Shown one piece after another: positions 25,873 to 34,942 of a stretch of 64,000 nucleotides of DNA (the first letter of the stretch is position 1; each line of letters opens with the position of its first letter). Source of the stretch: Fodinicola acaciae (GTDB taxonomy: Bacteria; Actinomycetota; Actinomycetes; Mycobacteriales; HKI-0501); the NCBI RefSeq assembly GCF_010993745.1, contig NZ_WOTN01000001.1, positions 1,801,235 through 1,865,234 on the forward strand, read 5' to 3'. Under the pieces are notes generated by a model. It had not been told where the DNA came from. It saw nothing but the letters and a program-made list of their open reading frames with translations, and ran no database searches. The position numbers and the translations under genes are program-made.

Positions 25873-27074
25873 ACAACGCCGTGGCCAGCTCACCTGACGA
25901 ACTTCGCACCCGCATGGTCGACAAAATCCAACGCAGCATCTGGCCGCCGTCTACACAGGTGGTCGAAGCCATGCTGGCCGTCCCGCGGCACGAATTCGTC
26001 CCCAACGCACCGCTGGCCGACGCGTACGACGACATGAGCGTCATCACCAAAACCGCGCCTGACGGCACCGCACTCAGCTGCGCCTCAACGCCCACCATCG
26101 TCGGCATGATGCTCGACCAACTCGACGTGCAACCCGGCCAGCGCATCCTGGAAGTCGGCGCCGGAACCGGCTACAACGCAGCCCTACTCGCTCACCTCAC
26201 CGGACCCACCGGCCACGTCACCACCGTCGACATCGACCCCGAAGTCACCGCCGACGCGCGCCGCAACCTCGACGCCACCGGCAACGACCGCGTACACGTC
26301 GCTACCCGCGATGGTGCACTCGGCGACGCCGACCACGCACCGTACGACCGGATCATCGTCACCGTCGGCGCCTGGGACATCCCTCACGCCTGGTGGACCC
26401 AACTCCGTACCGGCGGCCGGCTCGTCGCACCGCTGCGATGGCGCGGCCAAACCCAGAGCATCGCCTTCACCCACCACGGCGACCACATGACCTCCGAATC
26501 CATGGGCCTATGCGGCTTCGTCCCCATGATCGGACAAGACGGCGAACGCACCGGCCACATCGAACCCGACGGCCACGTCACGCTCTACTTGGACATCGAC
26601 CAACCCATCGCCCCTGAGCACCTCACGAACGTTTTGGACCAGCCCAAAACCACAACATGGTCCAGGGTCACCGTCGGACCGGACGACACCTTCGACGGCA
26701 TCTGGCTCCGCCTCACCGCCACAGAACCCGGCACTTGCCGCATCGCCGCGGACCGAACCGCCATCGACACCGACCTCTGCACACCCGCTGTCGGCGTACG
26801 CACTCCCGCGATCGTTGAAAACACCTCGCTCGCCTACCTCGCCATTCACCGACCGGCGCGCCAACCCGACCCCGACAACCCGCAGTTCGAACTCGGCGCC
26901 ATCGGACACGGCCCCACCGGCGCGGAGCTCGCCGACCGCCTATGCGCCCAAACCCGCGCCTGGGACACCAACCGCGCCACCCATCCGCGGTTGACTGCCT
27001 ACCTTCCCGAGGCCGGCGCGGTCCCCGAGTACGTCATCAGCAAGCGGGAATGCCGGCTCTCAATCACCCTTTGA
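25869..27074 (+). CDS. FxLD-system PIMT-like O-methyltransferase (LanS-A type)
   Basis: 401 residues, ATGA overlap with lanC. The N-terminal half is a protein L-isoaspartate O-methyltransferase domain: MLAVPRHEFVPNAPLADAY (39-53 region), SCASTPTIVGMML, and the SAM-binding motif ILEVGAGTGYNAALL near 93-106. The C-terminal extension of about 180 residues is not in housekeeping PIMT and marks the lanthipeptide-associated family. Known members methylate an Asp side chain in class I lanthipeptides, which cyclises to succinimide and opens to isoAsp. The precursor here offers a single Asp in its core, followed by Gly. A late GTG-free tail ends ECRLSITL. Confidence 0.85.
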   Translation: MNNAVASSPDELRTRMVDKIQRSIWPPSTQVVEAMLAVPRHEFVPNAPLADAYDDMSVITKTAPDGTALSCASTPTIVGMMLDQLDVQPGQRILEVGAGTGYNAALLAHLTGPTGHVTTVDIDPEVTADARRNLDATGNDRVHVATRDGALGDADHAPYDRIIVTVGAWDIPHAWWTQLRTGGRLVAPLRWRGQTQSIAFTHHGDHMTSESMGLCGFVPMIGQDGERTGHIEPDGHVTLYLDIDQPIAPEHLTNVLDQPKTTTWSRVTVGPDDTFDGIWLRLTATEPGTCRIAADRTAIDTDLCTPAVGVRTPAIVENTSLAYLAIHRPARQPDPDNPQFELGAIGHGPTGAELADRLCAQTRAWDTNRATHPRLTAYLPEAGAVPEYVISKRECRLSITL

Positions 27075-27573
27075 TGGTTGCGGCGGCGGTGCTGAAAGCG
27101 ACGAGCGATGAAGATGCGCGGCAACGAATTCGCCTGCCGCGTGATAACTGGGCATTATGTTCGCTCACCGACCAAGTTGCCGAACCGGAGCGCGGCCCGA
27201 TCCGGACCGACCATCATCACTGGCGGCATCAACGGAGGGCCTTCTGCGATGTCACCACATTGCACGATGCGACCACGCCCCTGGCTCAACCGCGCCGGCG
27301 GGCCGACCAGAGATCCCGTACGGCCGCGATGATCAACGACAGGCCGATCCCACGACGACACCGCCAACAGCGACAGCAATCAGTGTGAGCTGCGTCTGAT
27401 CCACGCCGTCCGACGTTACCTGGACAGAAACACCGGAAGAGGTGAATCGACGCTGAGTCGAATGGAGGAGGTTGCGATGGCCGTCCGGTCCAACGTTGCC
27501 GCGAGTACCGTCGGGACGACGCCGCCGAGGTGCACAGTAGTAGCCCCGCTCCGTGGATACGAGGAGGCTAGGA
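27075..27573. other. Gap with possible remnant of a small membrane protein on the - strand
   Basis: About 500 nt without an intact gene. On the minus strand, between about 27470 and 27290, a stretch reads VSVQVTSDGVDQTQLTLIAVAVGGVVVG and, in the next frame, IGLSLIIAAVRDLWSARRRG. Together these look like one N-terminal beta strand plus a single TM helix broken by one frameshift. It may be a dead small gene or chance. GAGGAGG at 27561-27567 serves the following rightward gene. Confidence 0.3.
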
Positions 27574-28524
27574 GTGCCACCGCTGCGATCGAACGCGTGG
27601 AATGTGTTGATCGACATGGAACCAGGGGTAAGTAGGTACGTCGGGCCGCTGGAGGGCAAGCTCGGAAGCCGCAAGGCTTTGAAGGACCTGGTTGACGCCG
27701 GACATCTCGCCCTTAACGAGACCCGCCGGCAGGTCTACCGGACGACGACCTCCGTGAACGCGGTTGCGCTCTTCGATGTCCTCCCCGTCGATGGCAGGGC
27801 CATCACCAATTCCCAGGCGCGGCAAGCGACAGGCCTGTCCGAGCCGGCGTACGCCGCCGCTCGAGAACTATTGACCCGAACTGGAGAGATCGCCCTCGGC
27901 CGAGGCCGGGGCGGAACACTCCGCCGACTGGCCGACGTGAACCCGCTTCAGCGCCCAGGTGCGGTAGATCGGGAAAGCGATCTGTACGCGCCCTTTCGAG
28001 GTTGGTTGGACGAGACGGGTCGCCGCGCGTCCCAGGCGATGTGGTTGTCCAAAATCACCGGTCACGGCCGCGGGCAACGCCGCGGAACCGGTCAATGGTC
28101 GCGTCCTGATCTTGTCACCGTGGCAGTCACCAACTGGGATTATCTGCCAATCGTCGACGTCGAAGTCCGCAGTTACGAGCTGAAACCGTTCCGAACGGCC
28201 CAGAGTCTGGCCGGCGTGTACGAGGCAGCCGGCCACCAACGTCGAGCCCACTACTCGTCGCTGGTTCTGGAATGGCCACCCGACATTGATGAGATACCAG
28301 AGTCAATCCAGAACGAGTGCTCCCGCCTAGGAGTGGGCCTTCTTGCTATATGGGCCAACGCTACACGGCACTTACTGGAGCCGGCTCGAATGGCACCGGA
28401 ACCCGAAACGCTCAACGAATTCATCACCGACATCATGTCTGATGCCCGTGATCGCGATCAGTATCTCAACGCCATCGGACGCCAAGATCAGATTCCAGGC
28501 GACGACATCTCAACCGCCGTGTGA
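27574..28524 (+). CDS. Winged-helix plus PD-(D/E)XK-type nuclease protein
   Basis: 316 residues, GTG at 27574 with GAGGAGG 6 nt upstream; an earlier GTG lacks a site. Residues about 71-120 look like a winged helix (ITNSQARQATGLSEPAYAAA, GRGGTLRRL). The C-terminal part has the acidic triad order of restriction-endonuclease-like folds: Glu134 in RESDLYAPFRGWL, Asp179 in RPDLVTVAV and Glu202-x-Lys204 in EVRSYELKPFR, followed by helix ALAGVYEAAGHQRRAH-like. This suggests a metal-dependent nuclease that may recognise DNA through its N-terminal domain. It is followed by a HEPN gene. The family is not named with certainty. Confidence 0.6.
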   Translation: MPPLRSNAWNVLIDMEPGVSRYVGPLEGKLGSRKALKDLVDAGHLALNETRRQVYRTTTSVNAVALFDVLPVDGRAITNSQARQATGLSEPAYAAARELLTRTGEIALGRGRGGTLRRLADVNPLQRPGAVDRESDLYAPFRGWLDETGRRASQAMWLSKITGHGRGQRRGTGQWSRPDLVTVAVTNWDYLPIVDVEVRSYELKPFRTAQSLAGVYEAAGHQRRAHYSSLVLEWPPDIDEIPESIQNECSRLGVGLLAIWANATRHLLEPARMAPEPETLNEFITDIMSDARDRDQYLNAIGRQDQIPGDDISTAV

Positions 28525-28754
28525 CGTAGCATGGATGCATTGGCAGAGAAAAGGCACCAGAAAAAAGTTCCCAGGGATCAGAGCCTTCCGTGTGCCGGGA
28601 TCAAGCATGCGCGGAAGGTGGTCGTTGTTCGAGAGGGTCTCTGAGTACCAGCGGCATGGCGTGCTGGCGCTCGGCGTTTCGCGAAGCCACGGCTCATCCA
28701 CGCGGCGACAGGCCTGACCGCACCTCTCCCTTCGCCTTGAAAGGTGGAGTCTTC

Positions 28755-30017
28755 ATGTCCTTATCCGCATATGCCGAATGGTGCAGCCGTCGAAAGAGGC
28801 GTCTGGACGAACTGTTCGAGTTTAGGTCACCTCCCGGAACTGCCGAACCTGCACAGGATGCGCCGACCCAGCAGCTAAGTTGGGCAATTACAATTCGCCT
28901 CGCAGCCGAGTTTCAAGGGTTCTCGCGTAGCCTGCATGACGAAGCGTGCGACGTTTTGTGTGATTCAATGCTTCAGCGGAATACTCCCATGTATAATGTG
29001 TTCAGGAGTAGCCTGTCATTCGCCAGAGCACTCGATAAAGGAAATGCGACGCCGACTGGGTTAGCGAGCGACTTCGAACGTCTTGGCCTGGCGCTATGGC
29101 CGGCACTTGCGGCCGCCGACCCTGACTCGACCAAGTTGAGAGTTGAGCTTGAATTAGTCAACAAGGCCAGAAACGCAATCGCGCATGACGATGAACTCAA
29201 GATGCAAACCCTCCCGAAAGCCAAGAACCCCATTACGTTCGAGGTAGTGAGTGGGTGGCGAAAGGCCCTTGATGAACTGGCCTTGGGGATGAACGATGTA
29301 GTGGCCGCATTTCTATCGAGCGTCGCCACCACCACCGCAGGTACCGTGACAGATAAGACCGGCCGGCCAGATATTGGCCAGAAGGTACACGTCCGATGGG
29401 GCTTGGACGTAATGTCCGGGACAATAGTTCGGACCTACGACTTAGGTGCGGCCCCACGGGTCGTCGTTCGCCTAGATATTCCCGAAGTAGACAATACGAC
29501 CATGATCGAGGACATCATCGTCACACTGCCGCTTTCTGCGGTGCTGACGTCGCCACGTAAGAATTCCCCAGCCTACGAACCAGGCGCCTGGGCGAAACCC
29601 GTGAGAGGGCACATATTCCAGCGGCACGTGATCGCCGAGACCGAACTGAGTCTACTCCGACTTGAGCGTCTCAAGTCTACGCCTCTCACTCTTCACCGCG
29701 TCGACTCTGATGGAGATGTCGACTTCACGGTCTCGTCCGGAGGAGCCGGACTCTCCGGCCGCCGCGTGGTCGATGGGATAATTAAGTACGTCGAACCGCC
29801 GTCTGGACTCAGCACGAAGTGGCTGTCGGCGTTCATCAAGGCGACCAGAGCATCATTCCTACCGAAGATACTGATCACGAACGCGTCCTTGCCGCAATCA
29901 GCTACTAGAGAGATCGACATCCTGACGGGTGACGATCGATTCTACTCGGTTCAGTGGACCGGGCCAGCAGACAATGATTCGCTAGACGCGGTTCTCGCTA
30001 CCGCACTTCATCTCTAG
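28755..30017 (+). CDS. HEPN-domain protein with Rx4H ribonuclease motif
   Basis: 420 residues, ATG at 28755 after GGTGGAG. The helical N-terminal 150 residues (LSWAITIRLAAEFQGFSRSL, DEACDVLCDSM) end in KARNAIAHDDE, where Arg139-Asn140-(3)-His144 is the RNxxxH motif of HEPN RNases. The remaining 270 residues hold a beta-rich region (VHVRWGLDVMSGTIVRTYDL) and a C-terminal part of unknown fold. Base composition is clearly less GC-rich than its neighbours (for example around 28880-29000), a sign of recent acquisition. HEPN RNases commonly act in abortive phage defence. The space 28525-28754 holds no supported gene. Confidence 0.65.
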   Translation: MSLSAYAEWCSRRKRRLDELFEFRSPPGTAEPAQDAPTQQLSWAITIRLAAEFQGFSRSLHDEACDVLCDSMLQRNTPMYNVFRSSLSFARALDKGNATPTGLASDFERLGLALWPALAAADPDSTKLRVELELVNKARNAIAHDDELKMQTLPKAKNPITFEVVSGWRKALDELALGMNDVVAAFLSSVATTTAGTVTDKTGRPDIGQKVHVRWGLDVMSGTIVRTYDLGAAPRVVVRLDIPEVDNTTMIEDIIVTLPLSAVLTSPRKNSPAYEPGAWAKPVRGHIFQRHVIAETELSLLRLERLKSTPLTLHRVDSDGDVDFTVSSGGAGLSGRRVVDGIIKYVEPPSGLSTKWLSAFIKATRASFLPKILITNASLPQSATREIDILTGDDRFYSVQWTGPADNDSLDAVLATALHL

Positions 30018-30169
30018 CTAGCTAACGCAGAATGCGGAGTTAAGCCGAACGAAGGTCAGCTTGACTATAGAAATCGGCCGGATTACCCCCACTGGCGATG
30101 ACTCGCGCGGCTGAGTCGGCGACCGTAGGTCGGCTAACGCAGCGGCCACCTCATGATCTACGACGGCCC

Positions 30170-31222
30170 TCATGCAACCGCCACCTGATACAAGCCCGAG
30201 TCAGCAGGAGGCAGCAGGGGCGTCAGCTCACCGGTGTACGTGATGACGAGTTCCTCCCGCGCACGAGTGACCCCTACGTAGAGGAACCGACTGTCTCTAC
30301 TTGCAGCCTCGTCGTACCCGAATGCTTCGATCCTGTCACCGTCGGGACATCTCTCCGCACCGCAAAATGGAAGGAAAACGACATCGAACTCCAACCCCTT
30401 GGCAGGGTAGTAGGTGCCAGCGTAAACGCCGGGTTCAATGCTTCCCAATGGCTCATTGTCGTATAACATCCGTACGTCGTTGACAGCCTGGACGGCCGCT
30501 CGCGCTCCGCGCGGGTATGAGCGAATACTCCAACACGCGAGACCTTCCCAAAGTCCGCTGCCGCCGTACTGACCGCAGCCTTCTCAGCTTCCCGTGATGA
30601 GCAAGGAATCAGCGTTGGCATTGCACCAGCTGCGCGTCGTGGCTCGCGCGGCTCAACCAAGTCAGCCGAGTCGGTGAAATGTGGCATCTGAGCCATTGCA
30701 ATGGCGAGGCGCGCAATTTCAGGGCTGTTTCGATAATTCTCGAAGAAGTACTCAACCTTGGGCACCGCCAACCCGCAGGAGCGCCACGAAATTCGCTGCC
30801 CGTAAATCTGCTGAGCATAGTCAGCGAACAGCGTTAGAGTGCCATCCTTCTGTATAACCTCGGCCAGTGAGCGGATCATCTCTGGACTGAAGTCCTGTCC
30901 CTCGTCGACCACGATGTGCTTGTAGCGTCGGGGCTCCACATCTGACGCCAGCGCGACGCGTACGTCGGTCGACAGTCCTGGCCAGTCGTACGGATGACCG
31001 CCCGCAATCCGGGCTGCTCTGTAGTTTTCTCGGATCTTCCACACGGCACGTCGCTGAAGTCAGCGTGGCGGAATCGGGCCCGCAGCGGCAGGTAAACCAC
31101 AACGTTGCCAACTGGTTAGCGATTGACTCAGGCCAAGAAGCCGAACCTGACGGCACAAACTTACTGCGGCCCATGGTGCGGCGACGGGCATTTTTACTGT
31201 GACACGCGGTAACGTCATTCAT
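30170..31222 (-). pseudogene. Decayed UvrD/Rep-like helicase, N-terminal half missing
   Basis: Recognisable helicase pieces remain on the minus strand: HIVVDEGQDFSPEMIRSL (motif II), LTLFADYAQQIYG (motif III) and, after a frameshift near 30480, GTYYPAKGLEFDVVFLPF (motif V region) and FLYVGVTRAREELVITY (motif VI). A second frame change lies near 31044, upstream of WKIRENYRAARIAGG. No Walker A motif is found, so at least the first 200-300 residues are missing. It lies between the HEPN gene (opposite strand) and the protease-ATPase pair, and reads toward the HEPN gene. Positions 31223-31377 hold no gene. Confidence 0.7.
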
Positions 31223-31377
31223 GCGCCAGAGGAAGCGGCCTTCGTGGGCTGGTCAAGACCGCAACAAACGGTTACCAGGACCGACCTGCCTGGCGTGGTG
31301 CGCCAACTCGATCTGACTGGTCAGAATGCGACAAGCATATAGAACTTCCGTCGCGTGGTCGATCGATGCCTTCTTGC

Positions 31378-33915
31378 CTACTCGATCGGGATCTCGACTG
31401 GGAGATGGAGGAGATTCGCGATGGGTGTGTAGAGGTCGACGCTCGTCGCCCCGGTCTTGAGGGAGACAATCAGCCCGTATCGCACTCGCTGATTGACACG
31501 GTCGCGTTTCTTGTTGTTCTTCCACCAGCCACCGACGGGGTAGACGGCGAGTTTGCCGGTCGCGGCGAGTTCTGCGCCCGAGGTCTCCCAGATGTCCTGG
31601 TGGAGGGAGCCGTAGTTGCGCTGATTAGGTCCGACGAGCCATGACACTCGGCCACCAGCCGGGCGTGCACCTGCTTCCTCGGTGCGTGCTTCCTGGTTGA
31701 CTCGCTGGACGAATTGTGCCTCGCTTTCGAGTGGGTCCTGTAGCTCGAATCGGAGGCCATGCGATGCATACTTGTACCGCTGCCGCCAGCCGCGCCGAGA
31801 CGCGGTTGGTTCGATGAAGTAGGAGAGAGTTACGCGCAGGCTCACCGAGGCAGCGCCTAAGTCTTGGAGGACCTCACGTGGCCATGGAAGGTCGTGCAGC
31901 CGGAAGGACGGGACCTTGAACTCATCACCTTCAAATGGGGTGAACGCATCCTGTACGACGAGGGTGACTGCCCGCTCGGTTGAGTAGAGGACTCTCTCCT
32001 CCGCCGGCACACCCCAGCCGTACCGGCGAAGGCGCAGCTGCTGCGCCTGACGGCCCTGCTTGCGGCTCTGGTCGATCTCGTTGCGCATCACGGGCGTCCA
32101 CTCAGCGGCGTGGACGAGCAGAGCGCGGACCGTCTCTGGCCAGTATTCGGGGTAAGTCGCCATCACCAGAGCGGCGAGCCTGGCTGCTTGAGCGGTGGCT
32201 GCGCTGGTGGCGTTGGCCGATGCCAGCGATTGGTCATTTGTGTGACCGGTGGTTCGCAATGAGAGTGCTGGATGGTTTGGCTCGAACATGGAAGCGCCGT
32301 CGTGAAGTACGTTCCCGCCTTCCATGACGATGTCGGGCTTGATTGGCCAACTGCGCGCGCCGAAGGGAAGCGAGGTGCGGCTATGAGGCGACAAATCGCC
32401 TTGTTGGGCAACAGCCGACCACCCCTCGTATGCGGGGTCGGTCGGGATTGTGGTCAGGTCTGTATACGCGCCGACTGTCAGCACGTTCCAGGCTTGGCCA
32501 GGGTCTTCGATCGCAGATGTGTCTGACTCATCACGAGGGTTGACCGCAAAGTGATTGATGTTGCCGGTGGACACGACAAACAGTCGTGCGGCGTTGGTGT
32601 CAGGCGGCGCGAGCAGACGAAGGGCACTGCCATCCCTGACCACGCTCGCACCCACCGCAAGCGCATCGACGGTCGCAGACCACAAAGTTGGCTGACCGGG
32701 ATTCCCTGGCGTGTCGCTCGTCGTGCTGACGGGCATGCAGAACGCCCGCCGTCGCGTCGTGGTGATCTCGGGTAGCGACACGGCCTGCGCGGTCACGTCA
32801 CCGTAGGTAACTGGGACGTGCTGGGGCTCGGTTTTCGTTGGAAGGATTCGGACTGATTCCAGTCGGTGACGAAGCGGTATTTGATCTGACTCGACGAGGT
32901 GTTCGTCCATTTTGTCGCCGAGGAGCGCGACGCCGGCCATCTTGGTGCCGTGGCCATTTTGGTCGGAGCCGCTGACGCCGACCACTGTATGGAGATCCTG
33001 TGCCGCGAGTGATCCTTGGAGAAGGACATGGGTGCGGGCCACGCCCGTGTCGAGGTGACAGACGGCTGGCTGAAGCTCGTCTGCGGGCTCAAGCCGTCGC
33101 GCTAGATCATCGACGTACTCGGCCTGCTCCTGCAGGCTGAGGTCCTCGATAGTGTCGATGAACTCAGGGCGCCGAATCTCGGCGACGGAGACGGCAGTAA
33201 AGGGAAGTATTTCGAGCTGAGCCCACGTGGATTCGACCCACGTGACCTCACGATCTATAAGACTGAGCAACCGATCCGACATGCGGAGCCCGTTGACCTC
33301 AGCGAATCGCCGCAGCAGCACGGCTCCGCTCTCACCTGGTCGTAACCAGACTTCCCACCAAGTCTTCTTTCCTTCAGGTGGGGCGCCGTCAGATTGCCAG
33401 AGATCGAGTAGGACGGTCGACCGAATGCGGGCGATGTTGGCGACAAGCTCGTTGTTGCGTGGCATGCCCCTGGGCGTCTGCTTGCCGAGGTAGTCCTCGA
33501 AGAGTTGGAGGAACTTCGCCCGGTATTCGTCACTTACCCAGACTGTGGCGCGCTCGGGAGCGCCCGTGTTGCGGTCGGCAGGAAACACGGAGAGGAGGAG
33601 CCATCTCGGTCGTGGGTCTCTGTGGGTCGTGAGCTGTTGGAGCGTGTCGAGCTTCAGTGGATAAGCCGGGTCATCGCCTTCCAACGTGATGATGGTCCCG
33701 AGTGCGTGAAGCTCGTCTTCAGTGAGCCGTTGAGTCCGATTCTCGTCGGCAGCAGAGAAGGTCGATTGCAGCTCACTCAGGCGATCGCGGCCGTGACTGG
33801 CGCGGTCTTCGACTGGCCGGATCTGGGGATTGCCTCGACCTGGGCGGCGGAACGCCTCGTTTGCCGAACGGTCCTCTACTAGGAGGTGGCTGAGGTGTTG
33901 GTGACCATCAGCCAA
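31378..33915 (-). CDS. ietS: Subtilisin-like S8 protease of an IetAS-type pair
   Basis: 845 residues by the TTG at 33915, which overlaps the upstream ATPase stop by 8 nt. An N-terminal domain of about 275 residues precedes the S8 core: Asp289 (VCHLDTGVARTH), His322 (QNGHGTKMAG), oxyanion Asn452 (STGNINH) and Ser571 (ANATSAATAQAA). A beta-rich C-terminal region of about 200 residues follows. There is no signal peptide, so it acts in the cytoplasm. A cytosolic subtilase encoded directly after an AAA ATPase is the IetAS arrangement, reported as an anti-phage defence system. All catalytic residues are present, so it should be active. Confidence 0.8.
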   Translation of the reverse strand: MADGHQHLSHLLVEDRSANEAFRRPGRGNPQIRPVEDRASHGRDRLSELQSTFSAADENRTQRLTEDELHALGTIITLEGDDPAYPLKLDTLQQLTTHRDPRPRWLLLSVFPADRNTGAPERATVWVSDEYRAKFLQLFEDYLGKQTPRGMPRNNELVANIARIRSTVLLDLWQSDGAPPEGKKTWWEVWLRPGESGAVLLRRFAEVNGLRMSDRLLSLIDREVTWVESTWAQLEILPFTAVSVAEIRRPEFIDTIEDLSLQEQAEYVDDLARRLEPADELQPAVCHLDTGVARTHVLLQGSLAAQDLHTVVGVSGSDQNGHGTKMAGVALLGDKMDEHLVESDQIPLRHRLESVRILPTKTEPQHVPVTYGDVTAQAVSLPEITTTRRRAFCMPVSTTSDTPGNPGQPTLWSATVDALAVGASVVRDGSALRLLAPPDTNAARLFVVSTGNINHFAVNPRDESDTSAIEDPGQAWNVLTVGAYTDLTTIPTDPAYEGWSAVAQQGDLSPHSRTSLPFGARSWPIKPDIVMEGGNVLHDGASMFEPNHPALSLRTTGHTNDQSLASANATSAATAQAARLAALVMATYPEYWPETVRALLVHAAEWTPVMRNEIDQSRKQGRQAQQLRLRRYGWGVPAEERVLYSTERAVTLVVQDAFTPFEGDEFKVPSFRLHDLPWPREVLQDLGAASVSLRVTLSYFIEPTASRRGWRQRYKYASHGLRFELQDPLESEAQFVQRVNQEARTEEAGARPAGGRVSWLVGPNQRNYGSLHQDIWETSGAELAATGKLAVYPVGGWWKNNKKRDRVNQRVRYGLIVSLKTGATSVDLYTPIANLLHLPVEIPIE

Positions 33916-34873
33916 GGCTCGCCGCCTGTCGTGACTTGAGAGCGAGCCTGAGGTCGTCTGCGGTCACCGTGGTCCTCCCGGCGAGGATGACGCTCTTGGC
34001 GGCAGACTCCGCGGCCCGCACCAGGTCGGCGTGGGAAAGTCCGGCCACGTCGTCGGCCAGCGCCGGCCATCGGACGCCCTTCGCGAGTGAGCCGAGCCTG
34101 CCCCGGATGACCGCTGCGGCTTGCTTGGCGTCCGGCAAGGCGTAGTCGAGAACCACGTCGAAGCGTCGGAAGAGTGCCTTGTCCAGGATTGACCGGTGAT
34201 TCGTCGCTGCGATGATCAGGCTCTCGCTTGAACTGTTCTCCAAGAACACCAGGAACGAGTTGAGGATGCGGCGGGCCTCTCCGACGTCGTTCCCGGCTCG
34301 GTCGCCGCCGAGAGCGTCGAACTCGTCGAACAGGTAGACACCACGCTGGACCTCAGCGGAGTCGAAGATGAGCCGCAGTTTGCTCGCTGTTTCGCCCATG
34401 AACTTGCTCATGAGACTGTCCAGACGGATCGTCAACAGCGGCAGCGACAGTTCGTGCGCAAGTACGGCGGCGGTCATCGTCTTGCCGGTTCCCGGCGGCC
34501 CTTCGCACAGGAGCCGGTGAGCAGGCTCGAAGCCGTGATCGAGCAGGTTCTTGCGCTGAAGCTGCTCGGTCAGGATGCGCCGGATCTGCGCGGCGAGCCC
34601 ATCGGGTAGAACCAGTTCCTTGAGACTGACAGATGGGTGGGAGGCAATGACGAGGTCAGACAGGTCGCCGCGGGGCTGCGCGATCGAGGTGACCTTCTTC
34701 GGCCGCTCGGCGCGAGAGTTCTCGACGGCAGCCTTTAAGTCCGCTGCCAGCCGATGGTGCCCCTGACGGGCAGCTTGGGCGGCGACCTGGAGTGCGACGG
34801 AGTAGAACGCCTCGTCATCACCGCTCGCGTGGCTCTGTACGAGCGCCTTGACGTGCTCACCGGAGCCGGCCAC
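33908..34873 (-). CDS. ietA: AAA ATPase of an IetAS-type pair
   Basis: 321 residues, GTG at 34873 preceded by GGGAGGTGG. After about 115 residues of mostly helical sequence comes a classic AAA module: Walker A GPPGTGKT at 125-132, a pore-loop-like SLMSKFMGETASKL, Walker B VYLFDEFDAL, sensor 1 LIIAATNHRSILD and an arginine-finger region KALFRRFDVV. A small helical lid (LSHADLVRAAESAAKSVIL) closes the protein. Its stop overlaps the protease start, so the two are translationally coupled. The ATPase probably senses or unfolds a target and activates or feeds the protease. Confidence 0.8.
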   Translation of the reverse strand: MAGSGEHVKALVQSHASGDDEAFYSVALQVAAQAARQGHHRLAADLKAAVENSRAERPKKVTSIAQPRGDLSDLVIASHPSVSLKELVLPDGLAAQIRRILTEQLQRKNLLDHGFEPAHRLLCEGPPGTGKTMTAAVLAHELSLPLLTIRLDSLMSKFMGETASKLRLIFDSAEVQRGVYLFDEFDALGGDRAGNDVGEARRILNSFLVFLENSSSESLIIAATNHRSILDKALFRRFDVVLDYALPDAKQAAAVIRGRLGSLAKGVRWPALADDVAGLSHADLVRAAESAAKSVILAGRTTVTADDLRLALKSRQAASLG

Positions 34874-34942
34874 ACCCCACCTCCCGTCACACCTCGTCCC
34901 GAGGTCGAGTGTAGGGGGCAGGTCATCAGAAGGCGCCCGAAC

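Noticed and set aside
28590-28754. N-terminal extension of the HEPN protein
   Set aside because: Its Cys/Arg-rich sequence has no ribosome binding site, while GGTGGAG precedes the ATG at 28755.
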